Assembly (NCBI RefSeq): GCF_037963145.1
Contig: NZ_CP150144.1
Coordinates: 3,658,001 to 3,722,000 of the forward strand
DNA length: 64,000 bases
Reading direction: 5' to 3'
Source of the DNA: Oceanobacillus sp. FSL K6-2867
Lineage (GTDB): Bacteria; Bacillota; Bacilli; Bacillales; Amphibacillaceae
Positions within the stretch are counted from its first letter, which is position 1; every line of letters begins with the position of its first letter. Below are positions 9,426-20,068 of the stretch, one piece after another. The notes beneath the pieces were generated by a model. It was not told where the DNA came from and did no database searches. It saw nothing but the letters and a program-made list of their open reading frames with translations. The position numbers and the translations under genes are program-made.

Positions 9426-10358
9426 ATGAAATTAATTAGTTATAAACGTAAAGACTCAGATAATGGATGGAGAATTGGCAGCTTAGATGGAAATACTGTA
9501 ATCGACTTGCAAGAAGCATATCGTAATCTACTTATTGCTAGAGGTGAAAAAGAAAACGTAGCAATGGAGTCTATTTTTCCATCGGACCCCAATCAATTTT
9601 ACTCAATTGGCAACGGAATCATAAAACAAGCGAAGGACGCTTTTGATTTCGCATTGTCACATAAAAATGGCAAAACAGTACTTCAACGAGATGAAGTTAT
9701 TCTAGGCCCTCCCGTACCTAATCCATCCAAGATTATCTGTGTAGGCAGAAACTATGCAGAGCATGTTGCTGAAATGAAAGGCGATTTACCAGTGAATCCA
9801 GTACTATTTGCGAAGTTTACAAATGCGTTAATTGGGCCCGAAGATGCGATTGAGAAATCAGACGCAACCGAAAAGCTTGATTATGAGGTAGAGCTTACGA
9901 TTGTTATCGGAAAAGAAGCTTCTAAAGTAAGTCAGGCGGATGCACTGGATTATATTGCTGGCTATACAATTGGAAACGATACCAGTGCTCGAGATTTGCA
10001 GAAAAGAACTCCACAATGGCTGCAAGGGAAATCACTGGATCGCACGACTCCAATCGGACCTTGGGTAGTTCCAGCAGAAGAAATCAGCGATCCGTCAAAC
10101 TTAACGATTAAGTCCTATGTAAACGGTGAAGAGAGACAGTCTTCAAATACAAGCAACCTGATTTTTACCATTCCGTTTCTTATTGAATTTATTTCCAATT
10201 TAGTTACATTAAAACCAGGCGATATCATCATGACTGGCACACCTGATGGAGTTGGCTTTGCGATGGAACCCCCACAATTTTTAAACGATGGGGATGTAGT
10301 TACGCTGGAAATCGAAAAAATTGGTCGAATGGAAAATAAAGTTGTTGCGGTAGATTGA
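9426..10358 (+). CDS. Fumarylacetoacetate hydrolase family protein
   Basis: A 310-aa enzyme with an N-terminal lid domain (residues 1-80) and a C-terminal FAH domain. The metal-binding acids are seen in DYEVELTIVIGKE. Conserved ARDLQKRTPQW and a PGDIIMTGTPDGVG signature follow, the latter near residue 270. Members act as acylpyruvate hydrolases, oxaloacetate decarboxylases/tautomerases or aromatic-catabolism hydrolases; Bacillus YisK is the closest characterised relative in length and layout. No catabolic neighbours are present, so the substrate is open. The ribosome site is GAAAGAGGTG. Confidence 0.85.
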   Translation: MKLISYKRKDSDNGWRIGSLDGNTVIDLQEAYRNLLIARGEKENVAMESIFPSDPNQFYSIGNGIIKQAKDAFDFALSHKNGKTVLQRDEVILGPPVPNPSKIICVGRNYAEHVAEMKGDLPVNPVLFAKFTNALIGPEDAIEKSDATEKLDYEVELTIVIGKEASKVSQADALDYIAGYTIGNDTSARDLQKRTPQWLQGKSLDRTTPIGPWVVPAEEISDPSNLTIKSYVNGEERQSSNTSNLIFTIPFLIEFISNLVTLKPGDIIMTGTPDGVGFAMEPPQFLNDGDVVTLEIEKIGRMENKVVAVD

Positions 10359-10411
10359 TTGTAAATAATTAGTAAAAAATCTCTAAGTATATCTAAGGAT
10401 TTTTTCAAGAT

Positions 10412-10451
10412 GACCTTTCATTCGTTCACGAAACTATCGAAAGGTCTTTTC
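10412..10451 (+). terminator. Rho-independent terminator
   Basis: GACCTTTC pairs with GAAAGGTC around an 18-base loop and is followed by TTTT. It ends the FAH gene transcript. Confidence 0.75.
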
Positions 10452-10573
10452 TGCTTTGCTTTAGTCTTGTGTATGCTTTCCTGTCTATGAGAAGTAAAAT
10501 AGGTAATTTTCATCTTAACGTTATGATTTGTTTCAAGTACGATAAGTATAATGATTTAAGAGGAGGTTTTCCG

Positions 10574-11485
10574 ATGACACAAAAAATTGCTATTGCAATT
10601 ATTCATGGTGCAGGTACTCCTAAAGAAAATTTTGCGGATGAAATGATTAAACATATCACTGACGTCTTTGCAAAAAACCTTTCCATTAACAATGCGGAAC
10701 AGGAATTAGTGTTTGAGCCGGTATTCTGGTCATCCATTTTCGAATCAGAGCAAACGGAATTGTGGAAAAGATTACAGGAAAACAGCGACTTAAATTATTC
10801 AAGATTGAGACAGTTTGTGATTGAGTTTTTAGCAGATGCAATAGCCTATCAACCAACAGCATTAGGAAATCAGAATTACGATAAAGTTCATGCGCTTGTT
10901 GCGACATCTATTAATAAACTTAAAGAAAAGGCAGGAGCAAATGCGCCCCTATGTATTATCAGTCATAGTTTGGGTTCGATTATAGCAAGCAATTACTTTT
11001 ATGATTTACAATTTAAACCGGAAAATATGGGGTGCGAAACAGTAAAGTGCACAAGCAACACTCCAATCGAGCAGTGTGAAACGCTAACACTCTTCTATAC
11101 AATGGGGAGTCCTATGGCTTTATGGTCTTTGCGCTATATTGACTTTGGTTCTCCAATTACGGTTCCGTCCCCATTGATATCGAAATTTTATCCAAATATG
11201 CCTGGTGAGTGGTTGAACTTTTATGATAAAGATGATGTATTAGCTTTTCCATTAAAAGAAGTAAATGAAGCATACCAACACGCGGTAACGGAAGATGTTG
11301 CAGTGAATGCTGGAGGCGTGTTAACAAGCTGGAATCCATTGTCACATCTATATTATGATCGCGAAGCTGACGTAATTGAGCCAATCGTTGATGGTTTAGT
11401 GAGAACGTGGAAAGCGATTAATTTGGATAAAAGGCATAATGAAATTAAAAATGAAGCAATGATAACAAGCAATAACAAATCGTAA
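10574..11485 (+). CDS. Predicted serine hydrolase (alpha/beta fold)
   Basis: A 303-aa cytoplasmic protein without a signal peptide. An N-terminal strand-loop AIIHGAG is at about residues 9-15, and the nucleophile elbow SHSLGS is near residue 136. It is followed by hydrophobic helices and a C-terminal ASP/HIS region with a candidate histidine in SHLYYDREAD. The family is annotated in Bacillaceae only as alpha/beta hydrolase. The start at the ATG after AGAGGAGG is preferred over an in-frame upstream ATG at 10469 that has no ribosome site. Lipase, esterase or peptidase activity cannot be distinguished. Confidence 0.7.
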   Translation: MTQKIAIAIIHGAGTPKENFADEMIKHITDVFAKNLSINNAEQELVFEPVFWSSIFESEQTELWKRLQENSDLNYSRLRQFVIEFLADAIAYQPTALGNQNYDKVHALVATSINKLKEKAGANAPLCIISHSLGSIIASNYFYDLQFKPENMGCETVKCTSNTPIEQCETLTLFYTMGSPMALWSLRYIDFGSPITVPSPLISKFYPNMPGEWLNFYDKDDVLAFPLKEVNEAYQHAVTEDVAVNAGGVLTSWNPLSHLYYDREADVIEPIVDGLVRTWKAINLDKRHNEIKNEAMITSNNKS

Positions 11486-11593
11486 TTTTCAATAAAAACT
11501 AGTTGAAATTACGTTATAATAATTAATTTAACTATTTTACGTATGAATTGAAAAGCAATATTATTTGAATTTGGAAAACTGGGAGTGTTATGG

Positions 11594-11929
11594 GTGATAA
11601 ATTATGATGGCCGTCAATTTGTATCAATCGAAAACACAGTAAACGGAGAAGTATCCACCAAAACTATTTTTGAATATAAACAAGAAGATAATATACTTTC
11701 AGCAACCTATCGCGGAGGAGAAATTATAAAAGGTATATTGATCGGAATCGTAAAAGAAGATGGTTGCCTGCATTTTAAATATAATCATGTAAACACAAAA
11801 GGCTTGATAAGAGGTGGTGAATGTTACTCCACACCTGAAATTTTAACTGATGGACGAATCAGGCTGCATGAAAGCTGGAAATGGTCGGACGAAAGTGAAG
11901 GAAAATCTATTGTAGTGGAGATGGAATGA
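11594..11929 (+). CDS. Small conserved protein, often labelled N-acetylglutamate synthase-like
   Basis: A protein of 111 aa predicted to be a small beta-barrel or beta-sandwich, rich in alternating charged and hydrophobic residues ([14 protein letters not shown] opening, then LHFKYNHVN, then LHESWKW near the end). Homologs are widespread in Firmicutes and are usually annotated as N-acetylglutamate synthase without biochemical support. The GTG at 11594 is preferred because GGGAG lies about 9 bases upstream; a further in-frame GTG at 11585 overlaps that site. It stands alone between convergent genes. Confidence 0.65.
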   Translation: MINYDGRQFVSIENTVNGEVSTKTIFEYKQEDNILSATYRGGEIIKGILIGIVKEDGCLHFKYNHVNTKGLIRGGECYSTPEILTDGRIRLHESWKWSDESEGKSIVVEME

Positions 11930-11985
11930 CACCAATCGATAGGAGATAATCCGGATAACGTACAAACAATGCAGCAATAATATTG

Positions 11986-12026
11986 AAAAAAGGGGAGGGA
12001 GCCCATCGTGGTGATGCTGTTCCCTC
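11986..12026 (-). terminator. Terminator of the minus-strand hydrolase gene
   Basis: Read on the minus strand, GAGGGAAC pairs with GCTCCCTC and the stem is followed by CCTTTTTT. Confidence 0.7.
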
Positions 12027-12042
12027 GATGCTAATCCACAGA

Positions 12043-12843
12043 TTATAGATTGCGAATAAATTCCTCGAGTTCATGGTTAAACTTCTCCGTTTCTTCGAGG
12101 AATAACAGATGGCTGCTGTTTTCAAAAGGAACAAGTTTAGCATGTGGAGTTCTATCCTTAATAAATTGTCCAGCTTCAATCGGAAAGAAACCAATGGTAC
12201 CGAAGCAAATTAAAGCAGGAACTGTTACATTGGAGAGCGTCTTTCGATAGTCGACCGCGGTTTGGTTAAAGACGATTGTACTTGCAATGGAAGCGGGAAG
12301 CTTGTTCATTTCCTGTAGAATCCACGTAAATTCTTCTTGGGCAGGTTTTTCTTTATACATTCCATAGATAAAATTACTGTTAAACGCCTCTTGGTCTTCT
12401 TGGATTGTTTGGATGATATTGGCAATTGCCTGAAAATCAAAAGCGCCGAACTCCCAGTCTGGCCAGATGTAATCGGAAGCCGACTGATCAATAATCGCTA
12501 CTCCTTTAACATTGTCTGTTCCAAATTGATTGATATAATCCCATATCACAAAAGCTCCCATTGACCAGCCAACAAGAATTACATTTTTTAATGCCAGTTT
12601 CTCCATGAAAACGTTTAAGTCCTTTGCATATTGTGCGACCGTGTGACCATGGTCTACCTTAGATGATTGACCGTGACCACGAAGGTCTAAAGCGATTGTA
12701 CGGTAATTTTTACTGAAATGTTCGAGCTGCTTCCGAAAAAATTTACTGCTCATCATTACCCCGTGAATAAAAATAATGGTTTGTCCTTCGCCCTGAACCT
12801 CATAGAATAATCTTGTCTTGGAATCAATTTTTACAAATGAAAT
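12043..12843 (-). CDS. Alpha/beta hydrolase with a probable ATT start codon
   Basis: A 266-aa hydrolase. It has a classical opening (KIDSKTRLFYEVQGEGQ), the oxyanion segment FIHGVMMSS and the DLRGHGQSS loop. The nucleophile elbow is GWSMGA and the C-terminal histidine lies in NSSHLLFLEE. The domain clearly continues upstream of the first ATG at 12756: about 29 further residues match the fold's first beta strands. In that extension no ATG, GTG or TTG exists. The ATT codon at 12843 lies 6 bases after AGGAGGG and yields SFVKIDSK, so it is taken as the start. The substrate is unknown. Confidence 0.8.
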   Translation of the reverse strand: MSFVKIDSKTRLFYEVQGEGQTIIFIHGVMMSSKFFRKQLEHFSKNYRTIALDLRGHGQSSKVDHGHTVAQYAKDLNVFMEKLALKNVILVGWSMGAFVIWDYINQFGTDNVKGVAIIDQSASDYIWPDWEFGAFDFQAIANIIQTIQEDQEAFNSNFIYGMYKEKPAQEEFTWILQEMNKLPASIASTIVFNQTAVDYRKTLSNVTVPALICFGTIGFFPIEAGQFIKDRTPHAKLVPFENSSHLLFLEETEKFNHELEEFIRNL

Positions 12844-12989
12844 ATTAATCCCTCCTGCGAATTTTTATCAATACTTGATTGTTCATCTAAAAGGTATGTT
12901 CATTTATCTCGGCAAATGTCAGTGTTGTAAATATAAAATAATGGAAGGTCCTGTAATTTAACCTGTTGTCAACCTCCCATTTTTAGTTG

Positions 12990-13856
12990 TCAATGTACCG
13001 TTATCTTAAAGCGTCCTCCATGAACCTCCTGTGTATCCATAATGGTAGTGAAGGCTCTTGGATCGGAATCAAACACAATTTGTTTTAGCTTAGCAACTTC
13101 AAGCCGAGTAATAATAACGTAAAGAACCTGGGTATCTGTTTCCTGATGATTATGCTGACCATATAATTTCGTTACCTTGCGCTTTAGAGACTCCTCAATT
13201 TGATTGGCAATTTCACCTGATACATCGGAGACAATCAGTGCTGCTTTTGTTTCGTTGAGAATACCTTGTCCTACAATATCAATGGTTTTCGAGGCGATGT
13301 AATAGGTAAGAATGGATAGCATTGCTTGCTCCCATCCGAGAATAAATCCAGCCCATACAAATATAAAAATATTAATGAACATGACAAACTCGCCAACGGA
13401 AAAAGGAAAACTTTTGCTGATGATTATTCCGAGTATTTCTGTCCCATCTAATGCACCAGCATTCCGGATAACAATCCCTACCCCGGCACCCAAAATCAAA
13501 CCGCCAAATACGGTTGCTAATAGCGGTTCATCCGTAATTGGCTCAATATGATGCAATAGTTTCTCCGCGATTGCCAATGTAAGAATACTAAATAGGGAAG
13601 CAATTAAAAAGCCCTTGCCAAGTCTCTGATAGCCGGAAAGCAGGAAGGGAATATTGATTATCAATACCAGTATTCCGAAGCTGATACCAGTGAGGTAATT
13701 CAGCAGCAATGAAATACCAATAACCCCACCATCAATGATAGCGTTTGGTACAAGAAAGAGGTCCAGAGCTACTGCTGCAATAGAGGCACCTGCAACCAGC
13801 ATAAAATAACGGCGAAGAAGGTGGGCTAGACTTTCCTTTTTTTTCGTTCGAGTCAT
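12990..13856 (-). CDS. YitT/DUF2179 family membrane protein
   Basis: A 288-aa protein with about five to six membrane helices in the first 200 residues (ASIAAVALDLFLVPNAIIDGG, then NIPFLL, then GAGVGIVIRNAGALDGTEIL). A soluble C-terminal DUF2179 domain starts near KAALIVSD. This is the YitT/YqfU/YpjC family found in several copies in Bacillaceae; its role is not established. The ATG at 13856 has an AAAGGGTG ribosome site upstream; a GTG at 13868 would place the start inside that site. Confidence 0.85.
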   Translation of the reverse strand: MTRTKKKESLAHLLRRYFMLVAGASIAAVALDLFLVPNAIIDGGVIGISLLLNYLTGISFGILVLIINIPFLLSGYQRLGKGFLIASLFSILTLAIAEKLLHHIEPITDEPLLATVFGGLILGAGVGIVIRNAGALDGTEILGIIISKSFPFSVGEFVMFINIFIFVWAGFILGWEQAMLSILTYYIASKTIDIVGQGILNETKAALIVSDVSGEIANQIEESLKRKVTKLYGQHNHQETDTQVLYVIITRLEVAKLKQIVFDSDPRAFTTIMDTQEVHGGRFKITVH

Positions 13857-14031
13857 TATAAAAAACACCCTTTTGAAATCAAATCAAATTAACGTTTTTA
13901 GATTTCCCATAAATGTATCTGGCAATATGGCTATTTTTACCAGGATAGCATGATTTTATGTATGGAGATGACTTTACTTGCTTTTCGTGGCAAAATAGAA
14001 AGAGAGTGCATCAACAAAGGGGAGTTTATGC

Positions 14032-15324
14032 ATGAAACAAAAACTTAGCTTAAATCAGTCTTTACAATGGAAAATGAATCAGTCGCTTGTCCAGTCGATT
14101 AATATCCTGCAATTTTCAAGTGGAGAGCTGATGGAGTATATAAAAGAGGTGGCAAAAGAAAATCCATTAATTGAAGAAGTTAATTCTGATATGGATTGGA
14201 TTCAATATCGACCAGCATCTCCAGATACACTTTCTATTGGGGAAATAAATACGGCGGAAATGTCATTGTACGATCAATTGAAATCGCAATTATTTACCAT
14301 TTCTTACCCAGAACCCTTAAAACCAATTATTGAATTTGGTATAGATTCACTTAATGAAGACGGGTATCTTGAAATTGCTATGGATGAGTGGGCAGCTAAA
14401 TGTGGAACGACAATTGAAAATGCCGAATACGCATTGGAGAAAATCCAATCCTTGGAGCCAGCAGGAATTGGTGCGAGAAACCTAAAGGAATGTATTTTAT
14501 TACAACTAAAGCAAACAGATAACTTCCAGCCATTTATAGAAGATTTGCTTGAAAATCATTTAGAATTAATTGCGAATGCAGATGTGGAGGCGATAAGTGA
14601 ACTATATGGAAAAGCTGCAGAAGAAGCAGAATCAATTATTGAAAGTATAAAGCTGTGTCATCCAAAGCCAGGTAAACTATTGGAACCGCCTGAACCTGAC
14701 TATATTATTCCGGAAGCTTCTATCTATAAAGAGGATGGTGAATGGAGGCTTTCTTTTTATCGATGGTCAACACCCAAAATAACAATTAACCCAACATACC
14801 AGCATTTAAATGATCCTATGCATGAAGCAACTGATTACTTAAAAGAGAAGCATAAAGAAATTGAACAATTAAAACAGGCAATTGGCTATCGAGGGAATAC
14901 AATCGAACGTGTTATTCGAAAAATTATGGAGAAACAGTATCTTTTTTTTGAACATGGGACATATATGATTCAGCCACTAACATTAAGAGAGATTGCGGGA
15001 GAACTGGAACTTCATATCTCCACAATAAGCAGGGCAATCAGTCAGAAATACGTACAAACAACACATGGCGTCATTCCACTCAAATTTTTTCTGCAACGTG
15101 GAATTAAAAACGAGAGTGGGACTACTGCTTCCTTTGCTGTAAAACAGCTAATGAAAGAACTGATTATCCATGAAGATAAACAAAATCCACTGTCAGATGA
15201 AGCAATAAAACGCAAACTAAAGAATGAATTTCAAATTGAACTAGCAAGAAGAACTGTAATGAAATACCGGGATCAGCTACGTATTCCCTCATCGATTAAG
15301 CGTAGAGAAAACAGGAGGAACTAA
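14032..15324 (+). CDS. sigL: RNA polymerase sigma-54 factor
   Basis: A 430-aa sigma factor of the RpoN family. It has a Gln/Leu-rich activator-interacting segment (residues 1-50: LSLNQSLQWKMNQSLVQSI), a core-binding region, a helix-turn-helix region (LREIAGELELHISTISRAI) and the C-terminal RpoN box read as ARRTVMKYRDQL. It directs polymerase to -24/-12 promoters and needs bEBP activators; none is encoded in the window. It is followed after 2 bases by a glutaredoxin-like gene and then by the glycolytic operon. The start ATG is preceded by AAGGGGAG. Confidence 0.93.
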   Translation: MKQKLSLNQSLQWKMNQSLVQSINILQFSSGELMEYIKEVAKENPLIEEVNSDMDWIQYRPASPDTLSIGEINTAEMSLYDQLKSQLFTISYPEPLKPIIEFGIDSLNEDGYLEIAMDEWAAKCGTTIENAEYALEKIQSLEPAGIGARNLKECILLQLKQTDNFQPFIEDLLENHLELIANADVEAISELYGKAAEEAESIIESIKLCHPKPGKLLEPPEPDYIIPEASIYKEDGEWRLSFYRWSTPKITINPTYQHLNDPMHEATDYLKEKHKEIEQLKQAIGYRGNTIERVIRKIMEKQYLFFEHGTYMIQPLTLREIAGELELHISTISRAISQKYVQTTHGVIPLKFFLQRGIKNESGTTASFAVKQLMKELIIHEDKQNPLSDEAIKRKLKNEFQIELARRTVMKYRDQLRIPSSIKRRENRRN

Positions 15325-15326
15325 TA

Positions 15327-15566
15327 ATGCAGCATGTTATTTTATACACAAAGGAAACTTGTACTTTATGTGATGAAGCAGAGCTATTATTATCATTGTT
15401 TATGGAAGCGCATCCATTCGAGCTGGAAAGAAGAGATATTTATACAAATGATGAGTGGCTTGAAAAATATCATTTGGAAATCCCGGTAATTGAAATAAAT
15501 GGCAGGCGGTTATATGGGGAAGGAATAAATTTTGAAGCGATAGAGAGATTACTCGCAGGGGATTAA
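15327..15566 (+). CDS. Glutaredoxin-like thiol protein
   Basis: A 79-aa thioredoxin-fold protein (DUF836 type) with an N-terminal CTLC redox pair at residues 12-15 and the cis-proline in EIPVIEINGRRLYGEG. It lacks the rest of a glutathione-binding glutaredoxin, so bacillithiol or thioredoxin partners are possible. It sits 2 bases after sigL with its AGGAGG inside the sigL end, so the two are co-transcribed and probably translationally coupled. Confidence 0.85.
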   Translation: MQHVILYTKETCTLCDEAELLLSLFMEAHPFELERRDIYTNDEWLEKYHLEIPVIEINGRRLYGEGINFEAIERLLAGD

Positions 15567-15570
15567 AAGT

Positions 15571-15611
15571 AACACCATCTCATTAGCAGTTTAATGGGAT
15601 GGTGTTTTTTT
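15571..15611 (+). terminator. Terminator of the sigL transcript
   Basis: AACACCATCTCATT pairs with AATGGGATGGTGTT and a T run follows. It separates sigL from the glycolytic operon. Confidence 0.88.
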
Positions 15612-15729
15612 GTATCTTAAAAACGTCATTTAGTAAAGAAATCACGTTTTTCGTTTATGTTTTTAACCTTTGGGAATTGTAAACTATGTAGTCTTTTTAA
15701 AATATATGTAAAGATTTTAGTGTTTTCAT

Positions 15730-15757
15730 TTGTATAACTTTCTGATTATGATATAAT
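15730..15757 (+). promoter_or_regulatory. Sigma-A promoter of the cggR-gapA operon
   Basis: TTGTAT and TATAAT are spaced by 16 bases, directly upstream of the CggR operator. Confidence 0.7.
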
Positions 15758-15769
15758 ATGAATTGTAAC

Positions 15770-15805
15770 TGGGACATAATATATCCTGTCGGGACGATAT
15801 ATGAC
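15770..15805 (+). promoter_or_regulatory. CggR operator
   Basis: Two direct repeats in the layout TGGGAC-N6-TATC-N4-CGGGAC-N6-TGAC match the B. subtilis CggR operator pattern CGGGAC-N6-TGTC-N4-CGGGAC-N6-TGTC. The site lies between the -10 box and cggR, so bound CggR would block transcription until fructose-1,6-bisphosphate rises. Confidence 0.88.
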
Positions 15806-15827
15806 CCGAAAAAGGAGAGCCTTTAAA

Positions 15828-16856
15828 ATGAAAGCATTGATTAGTCTGCAGCAAAAGCTTGTTCCTGATGTATTAGAAATCATGCAGCAACGATATGCAT
15901 TATTGCATAGTGTGGATTTGTTTCAGCCTATTGGCAGGAGAGGTTTGGCAGAAAACACGAATCTCACAGAAAGACATGTACGTGGTGAAGTCGATTTCCT
16001 TCATGAACAAGGGTTAATTGAAGTAACTGCTAGAGGAATGTATATTACAAATGAGGGAAAAGTAATATTGGAGCAGCTTGCGAAGTTTATAGGCGATCTA
16101 ACGGGGTTACATGTTTTAGAAGAACAAATCAAGGAAATATTACAAGTAGACCGTGTAGTTGTTGTACCTGGTGACAGTGATGACGATGCATGGGTTAAAA
16201 AAGAAATGGGAAAGGCCTGTATCGCTTCGCTCAAGAAACTTGTTGGAAAACAAAATACAATTGCTGTAACTGGCGGAACTACTATGGCCGCTGTTGCTGA
16301 TGCAATGACATCCTTGAATAAGGAAAGCGAATATCTGTTTGTCCCAGCCCGTGGCGGTATTGGTGAAAAGGCTGAAAATCAAGCAAGCAGAATTGTGGAA
16401 GAAATGGCCAAAAAGGTCGGCGGAGATTACCGGCAATTATATGTTCCGGATCCGATCAGTGATACGACGTATGAAACCATCATCAATGAACCCACTATTA
16501 TGGAAGTGGTGCAGCGCATCAAAGGTGCTGATATTGTTATTCATGGTGTTGGGGATGCGTTGAAAATGGCTGAACAAAGGAGAACGCCAGACCAAATCAT
16601 CACCTTATTAAAGGAAAAGGGTGCCGCAAGTGAAGCATTCGGTTATTACTTTGACCAAACAGGTAATGTTGTCCATAAAGTAAAAACAGTAGGAATACAG
16701 CTGGAAGATTTGGACAACGTAGATAATGTCATTACTGTGGCCGGAGGTAAATCAAAGGGAGTAGCAATTGCATCCTATTTCAAACGAGGTAGAGGTGAAT
16801 TGCTAATAACAGATCAAGGTGCAGCAGAACAGATATTGAGAGGTTCTCCTCTTTAA
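15828..16856 (+). CDS. cggR: Central glycolytic genes repressor
   Basis: A SorC-family repressor of 342 aa. The N-terminal winged helix (residues about 18-80, LFQPIGRRGLAENTNLTERHVRGEVDFL pattern) binds the operator upstream. The C-terminal sugar-binding domain contains the phosphate-loop-like GGTTMAAVADAM segment and senses fructose-1,6-bisphosphate. The start is the ATG with AAAGGAGAG; an in-frame ATG 27 bases upstream lies within the operator and has no ribosome site. It is the first gene of the operon and represses itself and gapA. Confidence 0.95.
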   Translation: MKALISLQQKLVPDVLEIMQQRYALLHSVDLFQPIGRRGLAENTNLTERHVRGEVDFLHEQGLIEVTARGMYITNEGKVILEQLAKFIGDLTGLHVLEEQIKEILQVDRVVVVPGDSDDDAWVKKEMGKACIASLKKLVGKQNTIAVTGGTTMAAVADAMTSLNKESEYLFVPARGGIGEKAENQASRIVEEMAKKVGGDYRQLYVPDPISDTTYETIINEPTIMEVVQRIKGADIVIHGVGDALKMAEQRRTPDQIITLLKEKGAASEAFGYYFDQTGNVVHKVKTVGIQLEDLDNVDNVITVAGGKSKGVAIASYFKRGRGELLITDQGAAEQILRGSPL

Positions 16857-16882
16857 ATATATCAAGCAAAAATGAATTCTAG

Positions 16883-17902
<1,020 letters not shown>

Positions 17903-17912
17903 GAAAGATTGT

Positions 17913-17946
17913 AACGGAGGAGGATGCCATTCCTCCTCCGTTTTTT
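17913..17946 (+). terminator. Strong terminator after gapA
   Basis: AACGGAGGAGGA pairs with TCCTCCTCCGTT around a short loop and six T residues follow. It separates cggR-gapA from pgk and the later glycolytic genes, as in other Bacillaceae. Confidence 0.92.
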
Positions 17947-17994
17947 CGCAGATAACAATCTGCATAGGTGCAAATGCCAAGTTATAAATACTTT

Positions 17995-18016
17995 AACAAG
18001 CGTTAATCGGCTTGTT
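17995..18016 (+). promoter_or_regulatory. Inverted repeat in the pgk leader
   Basis: A perfect 7-bp inverted repeat, AACAAGC and GCTTGTT with an 8-base centre, lies immediately before a TATAAT sequence at 18021-18026. It is in the place expected for an operator or a leader hairpin controlling pgk. No family is recognised. Confidence 0.4.
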
Positions 18017-18100
18017 AGTATATAATTATTACGAAACATGTAATGAAGCGAACCTATGTTAAAGAATGGGTACATAGGCAAAAATAAGGAGGGTTTAATC

Positions 18101-19285
18101 ATGAATAAAAAGACACTTCAAGACCTTGACGTAAAAGGGAAAAAAGTATTTTGCCGTGTAGATTTTAATGTTCCGTTAAAAGACGGGGAGATTACGGATG
18201 ATACAAGGATTAGAGCGGCATTGCCGACTATTAATTATTTAACCGAGCAAGGTGCTATTGTTATTTTGGCAAGTCATCTTGGACGACCAAAAGGCAAAGT
18301 AGTGGAAGATTTACGTTTGGACCCTGTTGCCAAGCATTTAAGTAATTTAATTGAAAAACAAGTAGTAAAAACAGATTCCGTATACGGTGAAGAAGTAAAC
18401 GAAGCGATTGCTGGATTACAAGCTGGTGATGTACTATTAATTGAAAATGTTCGATTTGAAGCTGGCGAGGAAAAAAATGATGCTGAACTAGTACAAGCAT
18501 TTGCTGATATGGCAGATCTTTACGTAAACGATGCATTTGGTGCAGCGCACCGCGCACATGCTTCAACAACTGGTGTTGCAGAAAAGCTTCCAGCAGCTGC
18601 AGGATACCTGATGGAAAAGGAAATAAAAGTGCTGGGAAATGCACTTGAAACTCCAGAGCGACCGTTTACTGCTATTATTGGCGGGGCAAAGGTAAAAGAC
18701 AAAATCAATGTAATCGATAATCTATTAGAGAAAGTAGATAATCTGATCATTGGCGGAGGACTGGCCTACACATTTATCAAGGCACAAGGCCATGAAATAG
18801 GGAAATCCCTTTTAGAAGCGGATAAAATTGACCTTGCACTGGAATTTATTAAGAAAGCCGAAGGGAAAGGCGTTAATTTTGTTCTCCCAGTTGATGTTGT
18901 TGTAGCGGATGATTTTTCTGAATCGGCAAATACGAATGTAGTTGCTATCGATGAAATTCCTGCTGATTGGGAAGCATTAGATATTGGTCCGAAGACAAGA
19001 GAATTGTATAGTCAGCTTGTAGCTGAATCAAAACTTATTCTTTGGAATGGGCCAATGGGTGTATTTGAATTGAACCCATTTGCAGGTGGAACGAAAGCAG
19101 TAGCAGAAGCGTTAGCCGAAACTAATGGTTACTCTATTATTGGCGGTGGAGATTCTGCAGCAGCTGTTGAGAAATTCAGCCTTGCAGATAAAATGGATCA
19201 TGTATCTACTGGTGGAGGAGCTTCCTTGGAATTTATGGAAGGTAAAGTATTACCAGGTGTTGCTGCTTTAAATGATAAGGAATAG
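18101..19285 (+). CDS. pgk: Phosphoglycerate kinase
   Basis: A 394-aa monomeric enzyme that transfers phosphate from 1,3-bisphosphoglycerate to ADP. Conserved signatures are [11 protein letters not shown] near the N terminus, the substrate loop [22 protein letters not shown], and the C-terminal nucleotide site [12 protein letters not shown] with the GGGASLEF loop. The start ATG follows AAGGAGGG; the in-frame ATG at 18056 lies in the leader. First gene of the pgk-tpiA-gpmI-eno cluster. Confidence 0.97.
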   Translation: MNKKTLQDLDVKGKKVFCRVDFNVPLKDGEITDDTRIRAALPTINYLTEQGAIVILASHLGRPKGKVVEDLRLDPVAKHLSNLIEKQVVKTDSVYGEEVNEAIAGLQAGDVLLIENVRFEAGEEKNDAELVQAFADMADLYVNDAFGAAHRAHASTTGVAEKLPAAAGYLMEKEIKVLGNALETPERPFTAIIGGAKVKDKINVIDNLLEKVDNLIIGGGLAYTFIKAQGHEIGKSLLEADKIDLALEFIKKAEGKGVNFVLPVDVVVADDFSESANTNVVAIDEIPADWEALDIGPKTRELYSQLVAESKLILWNGPMGVFELNPFAGGTKAVAEALAETNGYSIIGGGDSAAAVEKFSLADKMDHVSTGGGASLEFMEGKVLPGVAALNDKE

Positions 19286-19309
19286 GAACTAACTCGGAGA
19301 GGTGATAAA

Positions 19310-20068
19310 ATGCGTAAAAAAGTGATTGCTGGAAATTGGAAAATGAATAAAGATTTATCGGAAGCGAACGCCTTTGTAGAAGATGTTGTTGGTAGTGTTC
19401 CAGATAATGATCAAGTAGAAGCGATTGTATGTGCACCATTTCCGTATCTGTCTGCATTAGTTGAAAAAACAAATGGAACGAAATTGCGTGTCGCTGCACA
19501 AAATATGCATTTTGAAGAAAGTGGTGCATTTACTGGGGAAGTAAGTCCGGTTATGCTTAAAGATCTTGGTGTAACACATGTTGTGCTAGGTCACTCTGAA
19601 CGCCGTGAATATTTTGCAGAAACAGATGAAACAGTAAATAAGAAAACACATGCAGCATTTAATCATGAGTTAACCCCAATTGTTTGTGTTGGTGAAACAT
19701 TGGAACAGCGCGAAGCGAACCAGACGATGGATCTTGTTGCATCACAAGTGAAAAAAGCGCTGGAAGGTCTTTCGAATGACCAAATAGCTAACACGATTAT
19801 TGCATATGAGCCAATCTGGGCAATTGGAACAGGTAAGACAGCATCTAGTGCCGATGCAAATGAAGTTTGTGCCCATATCCGACAGGTAATTAAAGAAGTG
19901 ACATCAGAAGATACGGCGGAGAAGGTTGTCATTCAATATGGTGGCAGTGTAAAACCATCCAATATAGAGGAACTTCTTGGGGAGTCAGATATTGATGGTG
20001 CCTTAGTCGGTGGGGCAAGTCTAGAAGCAGATTCCTTTCTACATCTTGTGGAGGCAGGTACGAAATGA
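19310..20068 (+). CDS. tpiA: Triosephosphate isomerase
   Basis: A 252-aa (beta/alpha)8 barrel that interconverts dihydroxyacetone phosphate and glyceraldehyde-3-phosphate. Catalytic residues are all present: Lys in GNWKMN, His in LGHSERR and Glu in [11 protein letters not shown], plus the YGGSVKP phosphate loop. The GAGAGGTG ribosome site is upstream. The stop overlaps the gpmI start by 4 bases (ATGA), so the genes are translationally coupled. Confidence 0.97.
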   Translation: MRKKVIAGNWKMNKDLSEANAFVEDVVGSVPDNDQVEAIVCAPFPYLSALVEKTNGTKLRVAAQNMHFEESGAFTGEVSPVMLKDLGVTHVVLGHSERREYFAETDETVNKKTHAAFNHELTPIVCVGETLEQREANQTMDLVASQVKKALEGLSNDQIANTIIAYEPIWAIGTGKTASSADANEVCAHIRQVIKEVTSEDTAEKVVIQYGGSVKPSNIEELLGESDIDGALVGGASLEADSFLHLVEAGTK

